Made by a program: the position numbers and the translations under genes
Part shown: positions 57,360-64,000 of the stretch, in pieces
Position numbering within the stretch: position 1 is the first letter of the stretch
Layout of the letters: the number at the start of each line of letters is the position of its first letter
The notes under the pieces: model-generated
What the model saw: the letters and a program-made list of their open reading frames with translations, nothing else
Database searches by the model: none
What the model was told of the DNA's origin: nothing
Source of the DNA: Warburgia ugandensis
Taxonomy: Eukaryota > Streptophyta > Magnoliopsida > Canellales > Canellaceae
Direction: 5' to 3'
NCBI GenBank assembly: GCA_035236585.1
Contig: CP141137.1
Coordinates: forward strand, 49,188,057 to 49,252,056
DNA: 64,000 bases

Positions 57360-57955
57360 TCTACTAGAGCTAACACTTTCAAGATGTAAATACCCAAAAA
57401 ATCAACATGGGGGAGTGATGTGAATGCAAAGAGTGAGAATATCATTTCCTTTACATATATGTAAAATTTTCATTAGTTTATATGCCTTAACTTCTAGATG
57501 AGCTAGGGATGGCAATGGGTCAAGTCAACAAGGGGACTCACCCAAAGACGCATAAAAGGTCAGGACCAGGTTTAGAATATTTATGATTGGAGTAGGGCTA
57601 GGGTAAAAAATTTCTATGACTCGAGGAGGACAGTAGCGAAAAACCTAGGACACTAGTTCAACTTATATAATTTATTTTAAATGACAAAAATGTGCTCATA
57701 AGAAATTGATCAAAACTCTAAGTTTTCATGTAAAAGTACATTATAATGTAGGTTTGAAACTATTTTTGAATGCAGCAAAAGTGATTTATACTGTAGGTTT
57801 GAAAAATATTTTTGAAGGTTGTAGCAAATTAGGGTTAATTAGGGAACCCAACCGGAATGACTAGTAAGCAATAAAGGTTTGGGCCAAAAAAATTCTGACC
57901 AAAGCAGAACTAAGGTCTGTTCAAGGGTAAGAGAAAAGAACTAGTAAGTCTGCGA
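57360..57955. other. No gene; possible hAT-like element start near 57505
   Basis: CTAGGGATGGCAATGGGTC near 57503 is wording that often marks the terminal inverted repeat of plant hAT elements. A matching far end (CCCATTGCCATCC) was not seen. Otherwise unassigned. Confidence 0.3.
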
Positions 57956-58133
57956 AGAGAGCCTTGGCACAACCGTTGAGTTGTTGCCAAGTGACTTGGA
58001 TATCACAAATTCGAGTCATGGAAACAACTTCTTACAAAATGTAGAGTAAGGTTGTGTACTATAGACCTTTTTGGAGTCCCCCTCTTCCTCGAATGCCGCA
58101 TACCTGAGAGCTTCGCACACTCGATTGCACTTG
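57956..58133 (+). mobile_element. Au-like SINE
   Basis: It starts AGAGAGCCTTGGCACAAC, keeps ATCACAAATTCGAGTCATGG (box B region) and CAAAATGTAGAGTAAGG. It ends with GAGAGCTTCGCACACTCGATTGCAC, diverged from the family 3' end. Confidence 0.75.
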
Positions 58134-58309
58134 TATAACTTTTGAGAATAACAATTACGGTTTCTAAGTCTGGCCAACAATTGTACATTTCATTGATCTC
58201 GCTCATTCATCTATTTTCCCCCAGTAAGGATATCTAGCAGCACTAAAATCAAGTCAATTGGACAATTCTATCATCAGATAGAAATATGCATTTTGCTCAA
58301 TGGGAGGAC

Positions 58310-59150
58310 ACTGTTGAAAAAGCTTGAAATAAGGAACGAGGCTCCCCTTTCTAAATGGCTATGGAGATTTGCTGCGGAAAGGAGAGTTTATGGAGATCGG
58401 TTCTCGTTCACCAACATAAACCATTGGGCCTTTGGTGGATCGAGATTAATGAATGCAGACTATGATAAAGGAAATCTCGAAGAACACCTAGTTTTTAAGA
58501 GTAACATTAGACGTAAAATTTGGTGCAGCAATTCTAAGTTGTCGGAGGATTTTCCTAGAATCTACAGAGCCAGTGAAAACAGAAATTTTCTTGCTGCATC
58601 GATTGTCTATGGAAGGCAAAGGCAGGGTGTTTGGAATGTGAGGCTCAGAAGGAACCTTTTTCCTTTCGAGGAGCACCACTACGTTAATCCGTGCTTTAGA
58701 TTGGAGTATTAAAGCCCCGCTGGAAGTGCTAGTATTCGGTGGATTTTGTAAAAAAAGCAGTCCCGGTGCACAAAGCTCCTGCATATGTAGTTCTAGGAAA
58801 GGGGCAGACCACAAGGGTCTATAGTATGCAGCTTTATCTTAATTTTTACAAGAGGCCATTTTAATGCCTTGAACCCTTGACTTCAAGGTCACACGTCAAC
58901 AACTTAAACGTTTCAGTGGATTCTGTGTTGAAATAAAATCCTCACCCAAGATAACTTAGCAGCAAGAGAAATGGTGGTCCTTCAATGTGAGCACTCTACA
59001 GAAAAGCAACTGAAAACAGAGAACATCTCTTCATCCACTGTGCTTTCTCATTCAAGCTGTGGGCTTCTATTTTTAAAGCTTTCAAAGTTAGCTGGTGTGT
59101 CCCGGAAACGGAATATCAAATGGTAGAACAGCGGAGAATTCCTAGAGCGA
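58310..59150 (+). mobile_element. L1-type LINE fragment, split by a SINE
   Basis: Plus-strand frames give APLSKWLWRFAAERR, DFPRIYRASENRNFLAAS and VWNVRLRRNLFPFEEH before the SINE. After it come KILTQDNLAA-type and, in another frame, TENREHLFIHCAFSFKLWASIFKAFKVSW. In plant L1 polyproteins the order is LL.KWLWRF, then FP.L(Y/F)R, then W.V.F.R.L..WE, then the HLF.HC zinc-region block with LW, as seen here. The open frame 58293-58712 is part of this remnant and not a gene. Stops and shifts are present. The reverse transcriptase upstream is missing. Confidence 0.75.
58750..58908 (-). mobile_element. Au-like SINE inside the L1 fragment
   Basis: It is the only minus-strand copy. Read on the minus strand it has AAGTTGTTGACGTGTGACC, GGTTCAAGGC, CCTCTTGTAAAA, GACCCTTGTGGTCTGCCCC and GGAGCTTTGTGCACCGGGAC. 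TTCGGTGGATTTTG (left) and TTCAGTGGATTCTG (right) look like a diverged target duplication. It is slightly 5'-truncated. Confidence 0.78.
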
Positions 59151-59220
59151 AGACGAGTGCACCCTGACCGGCACCAACTTGGGCCGGCATGGGCCACAAA
59201 ATTAGTTAGATATATTGATA

Positions 59221-59396
59221 AGGAGAGTCTTAGCGCAACGGTAGAGTTGTCGTTATGTGACTTTGAGATCATGGATTCAAGATATGGAAACAGCCTCTTG
59301 CAAATTGCAAGGTAAGACTGTGTACTATTGACCCTTGTAGTTCTCCCCTTTCTCAGACCCTGCATATGTGGTAGCTTCATGCACCAGAGCTGCCCA
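59221..59396 (+). mobile_element. Au-like SINE
   Basis: AGGAGAGTCTTAGCGCAACGG, GAGATCATGGATTCAAG, CCTCTTGCAAATTGCAAGG, GACCCTTGTAGTTCTCCCC and GGTAGCTTCATGCACCAGAG follow in family order. It lies just downstream of the L1 fragment. Confidence 0.8.
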
Positions 59397-60136
59397 ATAA
59401 TGCCGAGCCATGGTGGCCCCTCAATGGGCAAGTAGAACCCACGAGGATAATAGGCCCGTGGACACTGGCTAAGCATGTCGAGTGACTTCACGAGTAATGC
59501 GGTGGTCGTTGGGCAACATAGTACCTCATAACTGATAACTCTGACAAAAGACTAGACAGTGGCTTCCCATAACCTTAAAATACATTGGACAACAAACGGC
59601 ACCACAGAGGATTATTTTAACGCCCATGCCAAATCAACAGCCTGATCACTGATGGAGGCAGGCCTCCATAATTCATGCTAAATCCAAATCCACCCACTTG
59701 TCCAGAATAAGGGGTATATTGAGGATAGATTTTCGTGCATTTGGGTTTTGCCTTTCATCAAGGGTACTTGCTTGGGATAAGTTCAATCCAACATAACATT
59801 CATTAAAAAAATGTGTGTGTGTGCGTGTTTTTTTTCTTTTAATGAATAGATCTTGCCAAGGATTGTCTTTTTCTTTTGAATTTTGAAAACATGCATCTAC
59901 GAGAAGCCTAGAAATCTGATCACCCAAGAAAAGGGCTCCTTGCGCCACCACGCTGGTCATAGATTGAAGTGCAACAAACAACAGATAAACCCATATTCTT
60001 CGGTAAACTGCAACCAAAGATTCTGATTGTGCATGCCATAAGGAGACTTCACCACACTTGAAAAAGAATGCCCTTTGATACATAGGATTGGCTTGGCCAT
60101 CAGCAAGAATCGAGGGGGCTACAATAAGTAGTTATC
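59397..60136. other. No gene supported
   Basis: A 136-residue open frame on the minus strand (59673-60083) has no recognised domain and includes a TG-run-derived stretch (THTH). It is left unannotated. Confidence 0.4.
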
Positions 60137-60150
60137 ATTTATCATGAGTA

Positions 60151-60224
60151 CATTAGGCCCTTGTGGTCTGCCCCTTCCCCAGACCCCGCATAGGCGGGAG
60201 CTTCATGCACCGAGACTGCCCTTT
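60151..60224 (+). mobile_element. Au-like SINE, 3' end only, with 14-bp TSD
   Basis: Only the 3' 74 bp is present (AGGCCCTTGTGGTCTGCCCC ... GCGGGAGCTTCATGCACCG ... TGCCCTTT). It is bounded by perfect ATTTATCATGAGTA copies at 60137-60150 and 60225-60238. The exact duplication shows the copy was truncated at insertion, as happens with LINE-driven integration, and that it is fairly recent. Confidence 0.9.
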
Positions 60225-60238
60225 ATTTATCATGAGTA

Positions 60239-60854
60239 ATGTGCACTTCGAGTTAGTCAGATGAGTTCTTTCCCAGCCAAAAGTGGCGCCCACTCACCCA
60301 TCAACTTTTCAGGAAAGAGGAACCAGACACAGCAACCATCTTCAGGAGGAAGATACCTGCCCACCGTCTCACTCTACCCAACTGTGCTTGCGGACTTGAT
60401 ATTAATGTTTATAGGCAGCAAGAGCAACAGTATGAGTTTCATTGGCCAGATTCCAAAGGACCAAACTGAGTCAGGTGGGGCATCTGATCAATTGCCGAAA
60501 CTATAGCTAAAAATAAGGTAAAGCAACCGAATTGATGAGCTAAGCATGTTTTGGGTACGAGAAAGGAAGAGAGGGAGTAAACAACATGATTAAAAATGAT
60601 TAAAATAGGTCCATTAACAATGAAGGGAATGGCTGGGACTCCAACTTACATCTATCCCGTCTTGCCATGGTTATTACTGTCATCTGATAGAAAACACAAA
60701 ATCTATAAATGGTGCAAGTACCAACTTTAAGAGGCAACATCTACAGCTAAACGACCCATTCCTGAAACCCCACTGGCCATGCCTCTCATCACCTTCCCTA
60801 CCACTTCACTTTTGCCAACTCCAACTCTCTTTTCCTTAACTTTCTCTCCACTCC
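60239..60854 (-). other. Downstream flank / 3' UTR area of the TPX2-like gene
   Basis: The part next to 60854 is expected to be 3' UTR of the minus-strand gene. The plus-strand frame 60261-60506 has no recognised domain. No other feature is seen. Confidence 0.4.
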
Positions 60855-63800
60855 TCACAGTGTTATCCCGCTGTTGCTGTTGTTGTATGCTGGTAGTACC
60901 TTTACTCCTTTCCCTATCTTTTTTCCCTGCCTCAATTCTTTTTCCCCTGCCTCAATTCTTTTTCCCCCTTGAGATATCCGATTGCTGTTTCCTATCTCAT
61001 GTGTATTATTCGACCCTTTGGTAGTAGAACGACAATTGATATTAGCTTCAGATGTACTAGCTTCTTGAGTTTGCGGCTGTTGACTGCTTGCAGATTCATC
61101 ACCAGGGAGGTCTTGTTGAATTACAGCCTCTGGGGAGTTGCCACGCGCTGTGAGTCTACTTCCTGGACTTTTCGGTTTGCTCTGCCGTTTTGAAGATTTC
61201 ATAAGAATGATAGTGGCCTAGGAGAATGGTTTAAAACAATGAGGACCTTGCTATGGATAGTAATATTGACAAGGGCACAGTGCACGTGATTTGCGTGAGT
61301 ATATGTCAGAAACTCCAAGTAAGTCAGTAGAGGGTACAGGGATTTCCTACAATCAACGACGAATGCTCCCAACCATGTTTTCAATGATCATAAGAAGGAG
61401 ACGAAGTCACTTGTCTCTTAGGCAAAACTGCTCTAGAAAGGTGATTATATTCTTATTTACAATTTTGAGTTGTTTACGGTAAACATTACTGCTGGAAATT
61501 TCCTATCCAATAAAAAAGTGTTCCAATTTCTAGTGGTTACCTGGTTCAATAAGGAGTATTGCTCGGTCCTATGCCTTCACATATCAATACTGAACTTTAG
61601 TTAACAAGTTAGCTTGGATTTGCTTCCATGTAACTAATAAACTAGTTACATCAGTTGACATGTTCCTCTCAGTTCCATTATAAATAGCAAACAGCAACTC
61701 ACGTGGAGGAATCTGACCATGAACCAAGTACCCATAACTGTGACGGGAATAGCCTTGATCTGACTCTGGCCCTTATCACAAAGTAAAATTTGCTATTTGA
61801 TTAAGCCTTAGTTCGGCTTATTTACATGCCTGGGCAGAAAATGATGGAAAGCAGTGGCTAAACATCGAAGTAACAGAAATAACCATCACTTTATATGCTG
61901 CTATTTTAAGGGCAATCTGTTTGTTACCTTTCTGTCCTGCTTGCATCACAACTGAATATAATTTTCAGAATCTGGTCTCCGACAATGACAGTGTACCATA
62001 AATGTGGCAAATAGGTGCCTGCTGAGTTGCATAATGACAAATGCAGGAACTGGACTCGGAAGCAGAAACCAGAAAGCCACACGTATTGCTTCACTGACCT
62101 AATGACATTGGCTTTTTCCAAATAAAAAAGGGAGAACCTATACAAATTAGGCTATTTAACATTGTACATTTTAGATATAATAAAGCAGATTTGACATGAT
62201 TGTGTCACCAGGTAAAAGATCTTTTAAACCATCACCAGAAAAGTTATGCTTCTCTTAAATAAAGTCCAAGTTCGTTTCTTAGGGGTACTTTGACAGTTCA
62301 CAAAAGTGAAGTCTTAAGTGTTAATTACAGTGCAATGATGTTTTAAAGGAGGCAGTAACATAACTGTTTGACCTAGTGGGTTAACTTTTATAACAAAAAT
62401 GATCCTATCAACACTAAGTTTCTCTTTAGATCATCATATGGAGAAGTTAAAGGTCATCTCCTACTCCTGATACTACAAAACCTGAATGTTTCATAAATAA
62501 TAAGGCACTTATAAAACCTGTGCACTATTTCTTTTTATTTGCTGGTAAAGACATTATGTACTTTAAGATTACTTGCAAAACTAGCCACATACCTTTCTGC
62601 TATCAGACCCTTGTGGTAAAGCTTCACGATAGAAAGACGGCATAGGGGTTGCTTTGAAGTTAAGGCTTCTTCGAAGCTGTTTTATCTCTGCTTCTGTCTT
62701 TTCCTGCATATTTAGCAATTAAACCCAATCACATTATCAGTCCCAAAATGGTAAAGAATAGCCTACACACAGTAACTTATTTTCCGAAATAGGAATTAGC
62801 CTACAGATTCTGTGACTTAAAATGTTATTTTAGTACTGCCAACAAAGATGTTCTTGTGATTTATAAAGGATCTAATGTCATACATTTCTCTAACTTCAAC
62901 TCTCTATGATTATGAAATATCTTCACATACATATACTCCATTTTCCTTTGAGACAAGATTGGGTTTCTGTAACAAAGTATGTGGAAATGAAAATCCATTC
63001 ACAGAAATGGCCATAGATGGACATTAATTGAAAATGAAAAAGGATACTGCCACCCATCAGTTTTGGTGATTTCCTTCTCTTTTTCTTTTTTCTTTTTTTC
63101 CCCCTCAATAATACTAGGGGATATGATTAATGTATAGAAATACTTGAAGCCTGAACAAGCCAAGACCAAGATGATCTAGGCAAAAAGTTCAGAAAACATA
63201 CACATAATTCTGATGGGCCATTGTAGCACAAATCACAAGCAGAAGCCCTTTCATAATTTGCTCAAACAAACTAACAGAAAATTAAAAACACCGTGGGAAA
63301 AACCCATACTGGAAAAAGATAAATGATAAACCCTGAATATCTCTCACAATCACATGATGGCAATAGCCAAACCAGCTTCATGTTCTGGTAATTTCTAGAA
63401 ATAACTTTTATTTAAAATCATTACGTAAAAACACATTCTAAATTGTATAAACCACAAACAATTTTTTAAGGAGATGGGTCAACATGTAGCAGTACTTTCC
63501 CATGAAAAACAACTTTAGGTTCATCTTATCCTTCCTTCTTCTATTCTTCAAATACATGATTAGGCGTATTTCTTTTCTGATTATCTTATAATTTCAGTCT
63601 TTTTTTCTCATAATTTTCCAGTAAAAACTAAGGACAACCACTAAGTTACCTACTCGTCAATTCCATTGCAAAGAAATTCTCAATAAAAGGCTCTATGGTA
63701 ATGGCATTACTTCTCCCACTAAATAAAAGAATCCGATTTGGACTCAATACATCATTCAAGTAAATTAACAAGTAGATTATTCATGCCTGTGTTTTTGCTT

Positions 63801-63988
63801 GGATTTGATTCAACTCGACCTCTTTAGCTTGGAGCTTTTCCTCCAACCTCGCATAAAACTGAATCAGTTCAATGATAGCCAGAAAAGTTTTGTTATTTGT
63901 AGTTGAAGCAAGTTTGAAGTTAAGATAACCATATGAGTACTCACCTCTTTCCTCTTTTCTGCCCTTTCCTCACTTTTGAAACTGAAAC
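60855..63988 (-). CDS. TPX2/WVD2-like microtubule-associated protein, 3' part (5' part beyond window)
   Basis: This is the C-terminal half of a plant TPX2-domain protein, which binds and bundles microtubules. Exons read high to low: 63988-63945 (44 bp, FSFKSEERAEKRKE), 63858-63787 (72 bp, FYARLEEKLQAKEVELNQIQAKTQ), 62703-62593 (111 bp, EKTEAEIKQLRRSLNFKATPMPSFYREALPQGSDSRK). The last is 61217-60855 (363 bp, ATIILMKSSKRQSKPKSPGSRLTARG...NSGITL, then stop). Together the first three give the conserved TPX2 core F-x-FK-x-ERAEKRKEFY...EEK...AKE...EAEIK-LR-SL-FKA-PMP-FY. All join in phase 0. The second intron starts with GC rather than GT. The 1.4-kb last intron may hide a tiny exon near 61936-61960, which I could not settle. 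The C-terminal tail is Ser, Gln and Lys rich and less certain than the core. Confidence 0.82.
60927..60966. repeat. Perfect 20-bp tandem duplication in the TPX2-like last exon
   Basis: CTGCCTCAATTCTTTTTCCC occurs twice back to back (60927-60946 and 60947-60966). Because 20 is not a multiple of three, the two copies are read in different frames, giving KRIEAG and then EKELRQG on the minus strand. Confidence 0.9.
61218..62592 (-). other. Last intron of the TPX2-like gene
   Basis: It is bounded by AAG|GTATGT at 62592 and TTCTCCTAG|GCC at 61218. There is no mobile element recognised in it. A strong donor-like AAAG|GTAACA near 61935 could mark a small extra exon, but no acceptor that keeps a sensible frame was certain. 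Confidence 0.6.
62704..63786 (-). other. GC-AG intron of the TPX2-like gene
   Basis: It begins ACACAG|GCATGA (intron from 63786) and ends ATGCAG|GAAAAG (62704). No GT is available at the exon end: reading on gives Gln-Ala-stop. The flanking exons join exactly as the TPX2 family predicts (QAKTQ-EKTEAEIK). No other gene is seen inside. Confidence 0.65.
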
Positions 63989-64000
63989 CTGCACCACGAA

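Noticed and set aside
58293-58712. 139-residue plus-strand frame as a candidate gene
   Set aside because: Its motifs are those of the C-terminal part of an L1 LINE polyprotein, continuing past a SINE.
59673-60083. 136-residue minus-strand frame as a candidate gene
   Set aside because: No domain, no splice or promoter support, and part is TG-repeat derived.
54721-60224. tRNA genes, suggested by box A and box B-like sequences
   Set aside because: These are the tRNA-derived heads of Au-like SINEs with family bodies and target duplications; no cloverleaf with an acceptor stem is kept.
60779-61193. Plus-strand frames rich in Leu, Phe and Pro opposite the TPX2-like last exon
   Set aside because: Antisense shadows of the Lys/Gln/Ser-rich exon; the splice site and frame support the minus strand.

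Overview
This looks like about 64 kb of flowering-plant nuclear DNA. Three things point that way: tRNA-derived SINEs of the Au type, plant clades of Ty3/Gypsy and Ty1/Copia LTR elements, and two intron-containing host genes with plant-specific architecture. The species cannot be named from the sequence. The window is mostly mobile-element debris, with host genes only in the right-hand quarter.

Left part (1-20.5 kb). A Gypsy-type LTR fragment (1-1264) comes first, then a possible CACTA transposon end and a decayed Copia element on the minus strand (about 2375-6376). A long stretch follows with simple repeats, short tandem duplications, a LINE RNase H fragment and a GC-rich repeat patch. From about 13.1 to 19 kb a degenerate array of about 35 bp units is interrupted by a 3.1 kb solo LTR (13345-16489). 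A miniature LTR element (TRIM, 16494-17118) abuts that solo LTR.

Middle part (20.5-48.1 kb). An RTE-clade LINE on the minus strand (about 20565-24810) carries an unusual insertion at 22041-23142. It consists of two TRIM units head to head, forming a 99+99 nt inverted repeat, bounded by one 5-bp target duplication. Next is a nest of LTR elements. An old LTR (25647-25730 plus 45180-48117) was entered by a Tekay/Del-like chromovirus on the minus strand (25731-45180). The chromovirus was then entered by a 2.27 kb solo LTR (27004-29270, TSD TAAAC) in its integrase region. It was also entered by a 9.0 kb gag-only element (34987-44006) in its 5' LTR. Nesting gives the relative ages directly.

Right part (48.1-64 kb). 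This part is richer in host genes. A two-exon B-class GATA transcription factor with an LLM domain lies at 52393-53384 (minus). The 3' part of a TPX2/WVD2-like microtubule-associated protein gene lies at 60855-63988 (minus) and runs off the right edge. Around and between them are nine Au-like SINE copies (eight on the plus strand, one on the minus), an L1-type LINE fragment split by one of those SINEs, and a 5'-truncated RTE LINE (about 50190-50676).

The most interesting signals are three. (1) A double hairpin is conserved in five divergent LTRs, with compensating base-pair changes. (2) The head-to-head TRIM composite behaves as one insertion. (3) A plant snRNA-type USE plus TATA arrangement recurs in the TRIM LTRs with an identical 23-nt gap. 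No rRNA or tRNA gene and no CRISPR array was seen. Boundaries of decayed elements are approximate unless a target duplication is given.
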